Both the position numbers and the translations under genes were made by a program. This document shows, one piece after another, positions 1 through 9,691 of a stretch of DNA of 64,000 nucleotides. The DNA lies in contig NZ_JALKCV010000005.1 in assembly GCF_023634065.1 (NCBI RefSeq), positions 124,001 to 188,000 on the forward strand, in the 5' to 3' direction. Origin of the DNA: Microbulbifer litoralis. Its GTDB lineage: Bacteria > Pseudomonadota > Gammaproteobacteria > Pseudomonadales > Cellvibrionaceae. The notes under the pieces are model-generated. The model was not told where the DNA came from and made no database searches. It saw only the letters and a program-made list of their open reading frames with translations. Numbering within the stretch: the stretch's first letter is position 1; every line of letters begins with the position of its first letter.

Positions 1-78
1 CCACAACTTCTAATATTCAGCGGATGACCAAAATAGACTATGTGGTCACAAATAATATATAACGATGAGGGAGACACC

Positions 79-1629
79 ATGCAAACATCACCGCTACTGG
101 CGCTGATCGGCGGCGCCCTGCTGGCGGCGCATAGCTGGGCCGCGCCGCAATTTATTCCCGACCTGGATATCACCAGCTTCGACGGCACCGAACTGGACGC
201 CAACCTGTTCGTGCCCGACTCGCCCCCGCCGGCCGGCGGCTACCCCACGGTACTGTTCACCAACAGCTGGGTACTGGACAAACACCAGTACCTGCTGCAG
301 GCCGAGGCGCTGGCGGATAACGGCTACCTGGTCATGAGCTACTCCACTCGCGGCTTCGGCCAGTCCGGTGGACTGGTGGACGTGGCCGGGGACAACAGCA
401 TCGCCGACGCCGGCGTGCTGATCGACTGGCTGGAGGCCAACTACCCGGTGGGCAAACTGGGCATGGCCGGCATCTCCTACGGCGCCGGCGTATCGCTGCT
501 GGGTGCCGCGGCCGATCCGCGCGTGGATGCGGTAGCCGCGCTGTCCGGCTGGTCCGACGTGGTGGAGGGGCTCTACCCAAATGAGACGGTCAACCTCGTC
601 TGGGGCACACTGCTGGTCAATACCGCCTTCAAGCGCGAGGAGATCGTCGACCGGGTGTGGAGCGACCTGCGCAGCGGCGCCAATATCGATGGCGTAATCG
701 AGTTCGGTGCCTCGCGCTCGGCACTGTCGTTCGTCGATGCGCTGAACGCGAATGGCACCGCGGTGCTGATGTCGAACAATTTCGCCGACTACCTGTTCAA
801 GCCCAACAGCATGACGGATCTCTACACGCTGCTGGAAGGGCCCAAAAAACTGCTGCTGAACCCGGGCACCCACGCAATCACCGAAACCCTGGGAGGCAAC
901 GACGGCCACATCTGGGCCACCAGCTTCCGCTGGTTCGATCACTACCTGAAAGGCGACGCCAACGGTATCGATACGGAACCCAAAGTGGATATGACCGTGC
1001 GCATCAGCAACCGCCTGGAGCGATTCGACGATTTCCCGGTAACGCAGAACAGCAGCAGCTGGTACCTGCATCCGCGCCTGAGCCATTTCAACAATGCCAG
1101 CATGGAAAACAACCCCTACAACGGCTGGCGCTGGCGCAATACGTTTCACGGCGGCGCCGATACCAGGGCCGGTACCGGCATCCCGTTGATCTCGGATGCA
1201 CTGGAAGGCTTCGGTATCCCGGTATACACGAATATGAACGGCATCAACGGCTACCACGCCATCGAGTACAACGGGCCCGTGCAGTGGAGCACTCTCAAAA
1301 TCCGCGGTACCCCCACCCTGGACCTGTGGATAGAACCGAGCAAACCGGAAGTACAGCTGCAACTGCACCTGTACGACACAGGCCCGCTGGGCCTGGGCCG
1401 CCTGATCACCCACGCGCCCGTGACCCTGCACGATGCCGACGTGGGCGGGGAACAGAAAATCAGCGTCGAGTTTTTCACCACCAGCTACGACGTGCCGCCC
1501 GGCCATGTGGTGACACTGGCGATCGACACCGAGGGCGCCATCTACCAGAAACCGGCGGATACCCGTTACGAAATCAGGGTGCCGTACCGCAGCGGGCAGG
1601 AATCGAAGCTGATCATTCCGCACCTGTAA
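79..1629 (+). CDS. Secreted CocE/NonD-type (S15) alpha/beta hydrolase
   Basis: A 516-residue secreted hydrolase of the Xaa-Pro dipeptidyl-peptidase S15 / CocE-NonD superfamily. After a short hydrophobic leader ending in an Ala-rich stretch comes an alpha/beta hydrolase fold with the nucleophile elbow GISYG (Ser about residue 133) and a His-containing GTH motif near residue 270. The last ~170 residues form the beta-rich X-Pro-dipeptidase C-terminal domain typical of the family. An in-frame ATG lies 39 bases upstream, but the ATG at 79 follows a GAGGGAG-type ribosome site and places the leader at the N terminus, so it was chosen. Exact substrate (peptide, ester or antibiotic acyl group) cannot be read from sequence. 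A hairpin follows the stop, suggesting a monocistronic gene. Confidence 0.85.
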   Translation: MQTSPLLALIGGALLAAHSWAAPQFIPDLDITSFDGTELDANLFVPDSPPPAGGYPTVLFTNSWVLDKHQYLLQAEALADNGYLVMSYSTRGFGQSGGLVDVAGDNSIADAGVLIDWLEANYPVGKLGMAGISYGAGVSLLGAAADPRVDAVAALSGWSDVVEGLYPNETVNLVWGTLLVNTAFKREEIVDRVWSDLRSGANIDGVIEFGASRSALSFVDALNANGTAVLMSNNFADYLFKPNSMTDLYTLLEGPKKLLLNPGTHAITETLGGNDGHIWATSFRWFDHYLKGDANGIDTEPKVDMTVRISNRLERFDDFPVTQNSSSWYLHPRLSHFNNASMENNPYNGWRWRNTFHGGADTRAGTGIPLISDALEGFGIPVYTNMNGINGYHAIEYNGPVQWSTLKIRGTPTLDLWIEPSKPEVQLQLHLYDTGPLGLGRLITHAPVTLHDADVGGEQKISVEFFTTSYDVPPGHVVTLAIDTEGAIYQKPADTRYEIRVPYRSGQESKLIIPHL

Positions 1630-1637
1630 TGACACAG

Positions 1638-1664
1638 CCCGGGCGGACGCCGTGTTCGCCCGGG
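1638..1664 (+). terminator. Hairpin after S15 hydrolase (GCG-GTTCGCC family)
   Basis: CCCGGGCG pairs with CGCCCGGG over a 11-base loop, nine bases after the stop. No strong T-run follows. It resembles other gene-end hairpins in this window with a GTTCGCC arm (4515, 15448, 15589, 32623), so it may be a terminator or a dispersed small palindrome. Confidence 0.5.
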
Positions 1665-1742
1665 CCGGGTTCCCGCGTCCCCATCGGCAAGCGACACCCC
1701 GAACCGTTACAATAGCGGTTTTCTGCCAAGCACCGAGACGCC

Positions 1743-4502
1743 ATGACAAAATCATTACTGTGCGGCCTGCTGGCCGTTCCGCTGCTGGCGCTGATCGCCT
1801 GCGGTCCCGCCGACGACGACAGGAAAGCCGCCCGACAACCCGGGGAAGAAACGACTGAATCGACCGCACCGCAACAGCCGGTCGACGAACAACCGGCCCC
1901 CGGCGCCCAATACGCCGCGGAGGCACCGGCCGGGCGCCTGCCGGAGGGCGTGCGCCCCACCTCCTACCGGCTCGACCTGCTGCTGGACCCGCGCCGCGAC
2001 GATTTCTCCGGCAGTGTGGAAATCGATATCCAGCTCGACAAGGCCGCCGACCATCTCTGGCTGCACGGCAAGAACCTGGATATCAGCGAAGCCACCGCCA
2101 CTCTCGCCGACGGCAGGACCGTCGACGCCGAATACCTGGAAGTGCTGGACAGCGGTGTTTCCCGCGTCGGCTTCGCCGAACAGCTGCCCGCCGGCGAATT
2201 CACGCTGCGCTTCGAGTACAGTGCCGCCTACGACCGCAACCTGGCCGGCCTGTTCAAGGTGGAGGAACAGGGTGACGCCTACGCGCTGGCCAAGTCCGAA
2301 TCCATCCAGGCGCGCAAATACCTGCCGGGCTTCGACGAGCCGGGCCTGAAGGCGCCGTTCGATATCAGCCTGACGGTACCCGAGGGCTACGCCGCCATCA
2401 GCAACGGCCGCGAGATTTCCCGCGAGCCCGCCGGCGACGGCCTGGAGAAGGTCACCTTCGCCACCACCCGCCCGACACCGACCTACCTGCTGTCGCTGTC
2501 CGTGGGCCCGTTCGATGTGGTGGAGCGGCCGGCCATTCCCGCCAACGAATATCGTAAAGAACCGATTCCACTGCGCGGCTTCGCGCGCCGGGGTCGCGGC
2601 GGGGACCTGGACTATATTCTCGATATCACGCCGCGCATGGTGCAGATTTACGAGGAAGAACTGCAGCGCCCCTACCCGTTTGAGAAACTGGATATCGTCG
2701 CTGCGCCACAGTGGCCCAGCGGTGCCACCGAACTGTCTGCGGCCATCACCTACCGCGAGCAGCGCATCCTGGTGGAGGGCGACAAGCCCGCCCCCGGTGC
2801 GCGCCTGGCGCTGCTCGGCGTACACGCGCACGAGATCGGCCATATGTGGTTCGGCAACCTGGTCACGCCGCCCTGGTGGGACGACCTGTGGCTGAAGGAG
2901 GGCTTTGCCACCTGGGGCACGCCGCTGGTGCTGACGATCATGGAACCGGACGGCGGCCACGACCTGAACGCCGCGGCGAGCGCCATCAGCGCCATGCAAC
3001 TGGACTCACTCGCCAGCACCCGCGCGATCCGCGAGCCGATCGAAGACAACCACGATATCCGCAACGCCTACGATGCCATCACCTACCGCAAGAGTCTCGG
3101 CGTCATCAACATGGTCGACCGCTACTTCGGCGCCGGCACCTTCCGTCCGGCACTGGGCCGCTATATCGAGACCTTTGCCGACGGCGTTGCCGCCTCACCG
3201 GACTTCTACCGCGTGATCGGCGAGGAAACCGGCACGCCGGAACTGACCGAAACCTTCCGCAGCTTTGTGGAACAGAAAGGCGTGCCGCTGCTGGAGATGG
3301 CGGTCAACTGCGACGAAGGCGGTGCAGCCAGCATCGAGGTCAGCCAGAGCCGCTATAAACCACTGGGCTCCCCCATTGCCGATGTCGACAAAAAGTGGAG
3401 CATCCCGTTCTGCTTCAGTTCCGACAGCGGTGTGCAACAGTGCCAGATCCTGACCCAGCCCCGGCAGGCGATTGAAGTTTCCGGTGGCGAATGCCCGCAG
3501 TGGTTGCTGCCGAATGCGCAGGGCAGCGGCTACTATCGCTGGAGCCTGCAAGAGGCCCAATGGGCGCCGCTGCTGGAGCGGTTCGCGATGTTCGAACCCA
3601 CGGAGAAACTGTCGATCATCGACAGCGCCTTCGCCGATTTTGAAGCGGGCCGGCTGCCGGCCGCGACACTGGTGGAAGTGATACAGAAATCCGCTCGCGC
3701 GGAAAAGCGCCAGGTCATCCAGGCACCGCTGGAATACCTGGAGAAATATCGCCGAAACTACGTGAGCGAGAAGGCACAACCGGCGTTTCTGGCGTTCGCG
3801 CAATCGCTCTACGGCCCGGTGCTCAAGGAGACAGCCGACAGCGACGACAGCGACGACAGCGAGCAGCAGTTGCTGCACAGCGAGCTGCTGAGCTTTATGG
3901 CACTGACCGCCGGAGACCCGGATGCGCGCAAACAGCTCGCCGAAAAGGCCGCGGCCTTTACCGGCTTCGAACGCAAGCGCGATGCAGAGGCTCTGGATTC
4001 CGACCTGTACGAAGCGGCGCTGACCGTGGCGGTGCAGGACACGGACGGTTTCCTGCCACACCTGATCGCGATGCGCGGCGATCTGGACGACCCGCGCTTC
4101 GACAACGCCAGCGCCAATGCCATCGGCAGCACTGACAACCCGGACCAGTTGGAGACCATACGCAAACTCGCCCTGGGCGAGGACATGGGTTCCCGCGAAG
4201 CCTTCGGACTGATTCAACACGCCCTGGCCGAGCCGGCCACTCGCGAGCAGAACTGGCAGTGGCTGCAACGGGAGTTCCCGGCGGTACTGGAGAAAATCCC
4301 CGGCCAGTGGCGCCGCCAGACGCCGGCGTTCGCACGCAACTTCTGCGATGGCGACCGCCTGGAGGAAGTGCAGGCACTGTTCAGGCAACACGGCAAACTC
4401 GCCCCCGGCTACCAGCGCAGCCTGGCGCAGACCGAGGAACAGATTCAGCTGTGCATGGCGCTGAAGGAGAAAGGGGAGGGACTGGTGGCGGCATTGCCGT
4501 AA
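1743..4502 (+). CDS. M1 family zinc aminopeptidase, lipoprotein
   Basis: A 919-residue gluzincin aminopeptidase. The N terminus is a lipoprotein signal with lipobox LIAC-G, followed by a ~70-residue low-complexity Asp/Glu/Pro-rich linker, so the enzyme is probably membrane-anchored and faces the periplasm. The N-terminal beta domain is followed by the catalytic domain: HEIGH (His about 363 and 367) with the third zinc ligand Glu about 386 in KEGFATW, which is the HEXXH-X18-E spacing of the family. The usual exopeptidase GAMEN motif reads GATEL at about residue 327: Glu is kept and Asn is replaced. The ERAP1-like C-terminal helical domain makes up the last ~400 residues. It likely trims peptides. 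The start at 1743 gives the complete lipoprotein signal. Confidence 0.92.
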   Translation: MTKSLLCGLLAVPLLALIACGPADDDRKAARQPGEETTESTAPQQPVDEQPAPGAQYAAEAPAGRLPEGVRPTSYRLDLLLDPRRDDFSGSVEIDIQLDKAADHLWLHGKNLDISEATATLADGRTVDAEYLEVLDSGVSRVGFAEQLPAGEFTLRFEYSAAYDRNLAGLFKVEEQGDAYALAKSESIQARKYLPGFDEPGLKAPFDISLTVPEGYAAISNGREISREPAGDGLEKVTFATTRPTPTYLLSLSVGPFDVVERPAIPANEYRKEPIPLRGFARRGRGGDLDYILDITPRMVQIYEEELQRPYPFEKLDIVAAPQWPSGATELSAAITYREQRILVEGDKPAPGARLALLGVHAHEIGHMWFGNLVTPPWWDDLWLKEGFATWGTPLVLTIMEPDGGHDLNAAASAISAMQLDSLASTRAIREPIEDNHDIRNAYDAITYRKSLGVINMVDRYFGAGTFRPALGRYIETFADGVAASPDFYRVIGEETGTPELTETFRSFVEQKGVPLLEMAVNCDEGGAASIEVSQSRYKPLGSPIADVDKKWSIPFCFSSDSGVQQCQILTQPRQAIEVSGGECPQWLLPNAQGSGYYRWSLQEAQWAPLLERFAMFEPTEKLSIIDSAFADFEAGRLPAATLVEVIQKSARAEKRQVIQAPLEYLEKYRRNYVSEKAQPAFLAFAQSLYGPVLKETADSDDSDDSEQQLLHSELLSFMALTAGDPDARKQLAEKAAAFTGFERKRDAEALDSDLYEAALTVAVQDTDGFLPHLIAMRGDLDDPRFDNASANAIGSTDNPDQLETIRKLALGEDMGSREAFGLIQHALAEPATREQNWQWLQREFPAVLEKIPGQWRRQTPAFARNFCDGDRLEEVQALFRQHGKLAPGYQRSLAQTEEQIQLCMALKEKGEGLVAALP

Positions 4503-4514
4503 ACAACCCGCTGC

Positions 4515-4541
4515 CGGAGCGAACGCCGTGTTCGCCCCGGC
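4515..4541. terminator. Hairpin between convergent genes
   Basis: CCGG and GCGAAC arms pair with GTTCGC and CCGG around a five-base loop, in the 54-bp gap between the ends of the M1 peptidase and the sulfotransferase. Placement suits a bidirectional terminator, though no long T-run is present. Confidence 0.45.
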
Positions 4542-4556
4542 GGTTCTGCAAGCGGA

Positions 4557-6182
4557 TCAACCCGTCTGGAAGACACCGCTTTTTTCCAGCCTATCGATCA
4601 GGGGCCGCAACTGCTCGTGGTAATCTTTCCACCTGCCGACGGACGATCGATAGATCGGCTGCCGTACCTGGCTGGCACTGGCGGTGGCAGTCCCGCCGCC
4701 TTTCTGCCGGTGAAAATCCAGCACCGATTCTGTCCATTCCAGCCCGCAAAACGCGAACAGCCGGCGGCTTTCCGCCGGCGGGTCGGCAACCAACCGCTCG
4801 TAGTGGATATCCAGAAACCGGCCGGGCAGGGCCCGCCGCCAGTGATCCATCAGGGCGCGGTAGCCGAGATAATACCGGGCCAGTTCGAGCTGGTCGTAGG
4901 AAAAGGGATAGGCGGACTTGAACAGCGTCTTGTACACCGCATAGCAGGTATCCAGCGGATCGCGGATGAGGTGCACAATTTTTGCCGCCGGCAGTGCCCG
5001 CTGGATCAGCCCGGCATAGAGAAAGTTCATCGGGTTCTTATCCAGGATCACCTCTCCGGAAAAGTAGTCTGCCCGCGCCCGCATCTGCCTCGCATAGGCG
5101 CTTCCCCACTCGACCATATCCACCGCGCCCGCCGCGTGCACTGCGGTATTCTCGCCGGTGTCCGCGTCGGGATGCCGTTGCGCTATCGCATTGCCCAGCA
5201 GGCGGGCGAAGGTATCCGGCTCGCCCGCGGAGACCACACCGGGGATGGAGGTCAACAGGCGGTCCACCAGAGTCGTTCCGGTCCTGGGCATCCCCAGCAC
5301 CAGCACAATGCCCTCACCGGCGTCCCCGGGCGCGTCGATATTTCCGAGTTTTTCCGCGTCGAAAGTCTCCCGGATTGCGGCCATCAGACTGCAGTCCCGA
5401 CCGACGTCGTACTGGATCATCGAGCGCCTTGCCCGGCAACCCGCCTGCAGCGCGTCAAAGCTCTCGCCGCTTCGCCCCAGGTCCTCGAGCTCCTTCGCCA
5501 GAGCAAAATTGAGTTGCACCCGGGCCTGTACCGGCAGCGGATCGCACTGCAACAGTGTGTGTAACTGGTCCAGGTGATTGTGGGTTTCCGTCTGCTTCCG
5601 GAGATCGGAGCGATTGCGATAGGCCTCCCAGTCCTCCGCCCGGGATGCCAGTACGCGATCGTAGAGATCCTCGGCGCGATCACTGTTCCCCATGGCCCGG
5701 TTTGCCGCGGCGCAGTTGTAGAGCAGATCGCTGTTGTCCGGTTGCAGCGACAGAGCGCGTTCGTACACCGCGAGTGCCGGGGGGTGATCCTCGCAACAGC
5801 TGTACAGGTAACCCGCCCGCGCCAGCATGCGGACATCCCTGAGCGGAAGAATCGCCTCAAGTTTCAACGCCGACGCGGCGCCGGCCAAATCGCCGCGTTG
5901 CAAAAGCAACCCGGCAAGGTGGAGGGAGACCGCAGTGTGGCGTCCACTGCCCGGTGCGAGCCGGGCCGCGGCCCGTTGCAGGATTTCACAGGCGGCCTCC
6001 GGTTCGCCCATGGCCGCACGGATATCGGCGGCCAGGCGGTGGGCGTTGATGAAGTCCGGATCCGCGGCCAGAGCCCCGGAAATCAACTGCCGGGCCTCCG
6101 CCAGCGCCCCCCTGGAAAAGGACGATCTCGCGCGCTGGAACAGCACTGCGCTATTCGGCTCGGGCAATGGGTTTTCTCCCAT
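4557..6182 (-). CDS. TPR-repeat sulfotransferase family protein
   Basis: A 541-residue two-domain protein. Residues ~1-270 are tetratricopeptide-like helical repeats (A-rich, with repeated LxxAAxxR/Y spacing). Residues ~290-541 are a sulfotransferase domain with the 5'-phosphosulfate loop GMPRTGTT at about 297 and the 3'-phosphate motif region around IRDPLDTCYAVY at about 405, both PAPS-binding signatures. Such fusions are frequent in marine gammaproteobacteria beside TonB receptors; the acceptor is unknown. The open frame extends 17 codons further upstream through the terminator of the preceding receptor gene, so the internal ATG at 6182 was taken as the start; its ribosome site is weak. It follows the TonB receptor on the same strand but is separated from it by a strong terminator. 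Confidence 0.85.
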   Translation of the reverse strand: MGENPLPEPNSAVLFQRARSSFSRGALAEARQLISGALAADPDFINAHRLAADIRAAMGEPEAACEILQRAAARLAPGSGRHTAVSLHLAGLLLQRGDLAGAASALKLEAILPLRDVRMLARAGYLYSCCEDHPPALAVYERALSLQPDNSDLLYNCAAANRAMGNSDRAEDLYDRVLASRAEDWEAYRNRSDLRKQTETHNHLDQLHTLLQCDPLPVQARVQLNFALAKELEDLGRSGESFDALQAGCRARRSMIQYDVGRDCSLMAAIRETFDAEKLGNIDAPGDAGEGIVLVLGMPRTGTTLVDRLLTSIPGVVSAGEPDTFARLLGNAIAQRHPDADTGENTAVHAAGAVDMVEWGSAYARQMRARADYFSGEVILDKNPMNFLYAGLIQRALPAAKIVHLIRDPLDTCYAVYKTLFKSAYPFSYDQLELARYYLGYRALMDHWRRALPGRFLDIHYERLVADPPAESRRLFAFCGLEWTESVLDFHRQKGGGTATASASQVRQPIYRSSVGRWKDYHEQLRPLIDRLEKSGVFQTG

Positions 6183-6206
6183 GATTATTTTCACCGTTAT
6201 AACAAC

Positions 6207-6231
6207 AAAAAAGCCGGCCATAAAGGCCGGC
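6207..6231 (-). terminator. Rho-independent terminator after TonB receptor
   Basis: On the minus strand GCCGGCC and GGCCGGC form a perfect 7-bp stem with a five-base loop followed by six T residues, 22 bases past the receptor stop. Confidence 0.9.
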
Positions 6232-6253
6232 AACCAGTTGCAACAATGGTCTG

Positions 6254-8704
6254 TCAGAAACGGTAGCTTGCGGAAACGCCGAGCGTTCTCGGCTGGCTGA
6301 TATAGTCTTTCGACGAATTGCCGTAGAAATTTTCTGCGGGGTCGGTTCCCATGTAGGCCTCGGGCAGGGCTCCGGTTACACCGTCTTCGTTCAACAGGTT
6401 CTTGACGTAGAGGGTCGCGCTCCAGCTGTCGGCCAGTAAAGTGCTGCTGGCGTTCCAGAGGCTGAAGGCATCGATATCCGCGGCGGTGGCACCGCTGCCG
6501 ATGGTGTTGGTCGAATCCGACTGGTAATAGGCGCTCAGGCGCGATACCAGCATCAGGCCGGGGCCAAACTCTGCGGTGTGGTCCAGCGATACCGAGAGGG
6601 TGTGCTCCGGGCTGCTGGGCAGGGCTTTGCCGTCCTCGGCCACCATGAACTCGAACACTTCGCCACTGCCGTCGACATTGCCTGCGGGCTGATAGAAGTC
6701 GGCGGTGAGTTGGCTGTCGACATAGGCATAGCCAATACCGTAGTTCAGTGACCCGGCCAGGCTGCCCTGCAATTCGAGTTCGATGCCCTGGGAACGGGCC
6801 GAGTCTCCATTGACCGCGGCAAAGAACCCCCAGTTGGGAGTGGAGGTATTGAGCTGCGGGTCCTCCCAGTCCATACGGAAGACGGACACCGTGTAACGCA
6901 GGCTGTCTGTCGCACCTTTGAAGCCCAGCTCATAGTTCATCACGCTGTCGGCCCCGTACTGCAGATAGGCCGGGTTTTCGGAGAAGCCGCCAATCAGGGG
7001 CACCGCGTTGGAACCACCGCGGCGATATCCCTCGGAAACGGTGGCGTAAAGCATGGTACTGGCGGTCGTATCCCACGACAGGTTGGCTTTCAGCAGCGTG
7101 TCCTCATCCTCGGTACTGAATGTCGCTTTGGTATCTTCTTCGGGTTCCGGCCAGATTGGCAGCTGGAGAGTGCTGTCGTTTTTCAGTTCGTTGTCAAAGT
7201 GGCGCAAACCCAGTGTCGCGCGCAGGGTATCGCTGAAATTGAAGGTCGTCTCGCCGTAGACGGCCGCATCGGTAAAACTCTGCTTGCGGCGGAAGTAAAA
7301 GTCCTGGTCCTGGACATTGGCTCCCCAGCCCGTCCACTCCTCCGCCTTGCTGGCGCCGGGTGTAAAATCTGCGGGAATGACCGCCATCCACTCGGCCCAC
7401 CCCGGCATCAGGCTGTTCTGGCCGGCGTTGCTGTCCTGGTCCATATAAAAGAAACCGGCCACCCAGTCGACAAAGGTATCGCCGCTGGAAACCAGGCGGA
7501 TTTCCTGGGTCAGCGCGGAGTCTTCATAGAAACGCTCGGCCACAGCCAGTGGGCGCGGGGTGCCGCTGTAATAGGCTTCGAACCAGTCGTTCCGGGCGTA
7601 GAAACCGGTGTTGTCGCTGATACCGCTGCCGGTGTGATTGTATTTGGAGGTGCTGGAAGTAAAGGTGGCAAAACCCAGGTCCACCGACAGTTCCAGCGCC
7701 GTCAGGTCCACCTTTCGCTCCGAGGGCTCCCGAATCACCGCGCCGTTTTCGTAGTCATCATAGAAGTCCTCACTGCCGTCGACCCAGTGGGTACCGCGGG
7801 TGACCTGCCGGCGGCCACCGATGTCGTCCTCCTGGACCTGGTGGGACAACTGCACGCTGAAGCGGTCATTGGGTTCGAACAATACCGACACCCGGCCGTA
7901 GCTGATATCCACGGTATCGACATCCTCCCTGTGCTCGAAGACGGGATCTCCGGCGGCAATGTCGCCATCGGCGGCGACCGGTGCGCCGTCCGTATCCAGC
8001 CGGTAGACATTGGCGTAATCGACGATACCGTCGTTGTCGATCATCCCCACGTTTGCCCGGATGGCAACCTTGTCGGAAAGCGGAATATTGACCAGGGCAT
8101 CTGCGTTGAAGTTGATTCCCCCGGAGCCCTCGGTCTGGCCAACGCCGCTGCTGACCTTGCCCTCGAAGGCATCCAGGTCCGGTTTGTTCATGATATAGCG
8201 CACTGTACCGGCCAGGGATCCGGACCCATACAGGGTTCCCTGCGGCCCGCGCAACACTTCAACGCGCTCGATATCCTTGAGAATGAAATTTCCGTAGAGC
8301 GCGGTATCGTCCACATAGGTTGCCACCGTGGGCACCGCGGATAGCGGTACATCGCCGTTTGCGCCACTGTCCACGTTCATCCCGCGAATGATCACACCGT
8401 TGACGGTGCCCGAGTTGCGATAACCGCGATCGACGACCGTCAGGCCCGGGATACTGCGCATCATTTCCGCCGCATCGACAATCTGCGCCGATTCCAGCTC
8501 GTCACCGGAGACCGCGGAGATATTGTAGGGAATATCCTGCACACTCTCCGCGCGGCGCGTGGCCGTCACGATGACTTCCTCCAGCAGGGTATCTTCCTGC
8601 GCGACAACGAACCGGGGCAGCGAGGCCAGGCTCCCTGCGGAAACTGCGGCCACGGCCGTCGCCAGGACTTTTTTGCTGAACCCCTGCTTGCTTTGTTCTT
8701 TCAT
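6254..8704 (-). CDS. TonB-dependent outer-membrane receptor
   Basis: An 816-residue TonB-dependent receptor. It has a signal peptide, a TonB box-like EVIVTATRR segment just after the leader, an N-terminal plug (RGMNVDSGANG, RVEVLRGPQGTLYGSGSLAG, the classical plug end) and a long beta-barrel that ends in the aromatic C-terminal signature SYRF recognised for outer-membrane insertion. The annotated start ATG at 8704 follows GAGGGAG on the minus strand; the frame is open a further 34 codons upstream but that extension lacks signal-peptide character. The ligand is unknown; the neighbouring sulfotransferase, nitrilase-family amidase and MFS genes hint at uptake of a small organic compound. The barrel has plant/marine sterol- or flavonoid-type receptor look of the IroN/FyuA-like group, which does not fix specificity. 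Confidence 0.93.
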   Translation of the reverse strand: MKEQSKQGFSKKVLATAVAAVSAGSLASLPRFVVAQEDTLLEEVIVTATRRAESVQDIPYNISAVSGDELESAQIVDAAEMMRSIPGLTVVDRGYRNSGTVNGVIIRGMNVDSGANGDVPLSAVPTVATYVDDTALYGNFILKDIERVEVLRGPQGTLYGSGSLAGTVRYIMNKPDLDAFEGKVSSGVGQTEGSGGINFNADALVNIPLSDKVAIRANVGMIDNDGIVDYANVYRLDTDGAPVAADGDIAAGDPVFEHREDVDTVDISYGRVSVLFEPNDRFSVQLSHQVQEDDIGGRRQVTRGTHWVDGSEDFYDDYENGAVIREPSERKVDLTALELSVDLGFATFTSSTSKYNHTGSGISDNTGFYARNDWFEAYYSGTPRPLAVAERFYEDSALTQEIRLVSSGDTFVDWVAGFFYMDQDSNAGQNSLMPGWAEWMAVIPADFTPGASKAEEWTGWGANVQDQDFYFRRKQSFTDAAVYGETTFNFSDTLRATLGLRHFDNELKNDSTLQLPIWPEPEEDTKATFSTEDEDTLLKANLSWDTTASTMLYATVSEGYRRGGSNAVPLIGGFSENPAYLQYGADSVMNYELGFKGATDSLRYTVSVFRMDWEDPQLNTSTPNWGFFAAVNGDSARSQGIELELQGSLAGSLNYGIGYAYVDSQLTADFYQPAGNVDGSGEVFEFMVAEDGKALPSSPEHTLSVSLDHTAEFGPGLMLVSRLSAYYQSDSTNTIGSGATAADIDAFSLWNASSTLLADSWSATLYVKNLLNEDGVTGALPEAYMGTDPAENFYGNSSKDYISQPRTLGVSASYRF

Positions 8705-8836
8705 GGCTCCCTCGCTATTATTTTGATCCGGCCGAACCGCGCCGTTAGATTTTACGATTGTCGGACAGGCTGAGCACCGGCCCTGGAACCCGGAGCCAGT
8801 TGCCAACTGCGCACTGGCCCGGTTGATCGGGAAATA

Positions 8837-9691
8837 TCAGTCCGGCACTTTCAATGGGCCGAGACTTCCATAGGCCTCGGACACTGCGCCCGGCTCGTAT
8901 TGCGGGTACCGCACCTGCGTATCGCGAAAGCTTTTCAGGGGCTGGCCCAGGCCTTTCATACCCCGCTCCCGCACCCGGCGGACTTTCTCCAGGTCCACTT
9001 CAAATGCAATGATCTCCTCCCCGACCGAGGCCTCGTGGAGCACTTCCCCTTCGGGCCCGGCAATAATCGAGCGCCCCACGCCCTGGGTGCCGGCAGAGTT
9101 CACATCCACGACATAGCACTGGTTCGTCACCGCGCTGGCGCGCACTATCGCGAGTTCGTCGCGGCGGTCGATGGTATCGGTCTTGGTGGGGTGAATGATC
9201 ACTTCCGCTCCCAGCCAGGTGAGGGCACGGGTGGTTTCCGGGAACCAGATGTCGTAACAGATGGAAATGCCAAAACGCCCCACTTCCGGGATATCGAAAA
9301 CCAGGAACTCATCACCACTGGCAACACCTTTCTCATAGGGGAGGAAGGGATAGATTTTGCGATAGCGGCCGACCACTTCGCCCTGCGGACTGATCACCGG
9401 CGTGGTGTTGAACACGGTGCTACCGCACTTTTCGTACATCGAGCCCGGCACCAGCCAGATTCCCAGTTCCCTCGCCGTGCGGCAGAAGGCCTCCTCCTCC
9501 GCTGAGGGCAGCTCCCGGGCATGCTGGGTACCGACGCCGCGCAGGGCCAGTTCGCTCAGCACGATCATCCCGATCCACGGGAAACGCAGTTTTGTCCCCT
9601 GGATCCGCTCCAGCAGCAGCTCCAGGTTGTCGGTTTCCGCCAGCTTCAGCTGCAGCGCTGCAATACCAAAATGTTTGCTGTTGTTATTCAT
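8837..9691 (-). CDS. Carbon-nitrogen hydrolase (nitrilase superfamily)
   Basis: A 284-residue cytoplasmic amidase/nitrilase-superfamily enzyme. The Glu-Lys-Cys triad is visible: Glu in IVLSELA near residue 45, Lys in the YRKIYPF region near 120, and Cys in GISICYDIWFPE near 155, the typical CYDxxFPE elbow. Length fits a single-domain amidase (N-carbamoyl-amino acid or aliphatic amide type). The start ATG at 9691 was chosen because the conserved strand FGIAALQLKL follows within ten residues; the frame runs 104 codons further upstream but that part is unlike any domain. It diverges from an MFS transporter, with which it may share a substrate, and lies 132 bases upstream of the TonB receptor start on the same strand. 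Confidence 0.88.
   Translation of the reverse strand: MNNNSKHFGIAALQLKLAETDNLELLLERIQGTKLRFPWIGMIVLSELALRGVGTQHARELPSAEEEAFCRTARELGIWLVPGSMYEKCGSTVFNTTPVISPQGEVVGRYRKIYPFLPYEKGVASGDEFLVFDIPEVGRFGISICYDIWFPETTRALTWLGAEVIIHPTKTDTIDRRDELAIVRASAVTNQCYVVDVNSAGTQGVGRSIIAGPEGEVLHEASVGEEIIAFEVDLEKVRRVRERGMKGLGQPLKSFRDTQVRYPQYEPGAVSEAYGSLGPLKVPD

Noticed and set aside
40..78. 13-codon upstream extension of the S15 hydrolase
   Set aside because: The ATG at 79 has the ribosome site and gives a proper leader; the extension does not.
94..1926. 610-codon minus-strand open frame opposite the S15 hydrolase
   Set aside because: Low-complexity Arg/Val/Gln-rich protein typical of antisense shadow frames in GC-rich DNA; the plus strand has clear motifs.
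8705..8806. 34-codon upstream extension of the first TonB receptor
   Set aside because: The ATG at 8704 follows GAGGGAG and starts the signal peptide; upstream residues are not leader-like.
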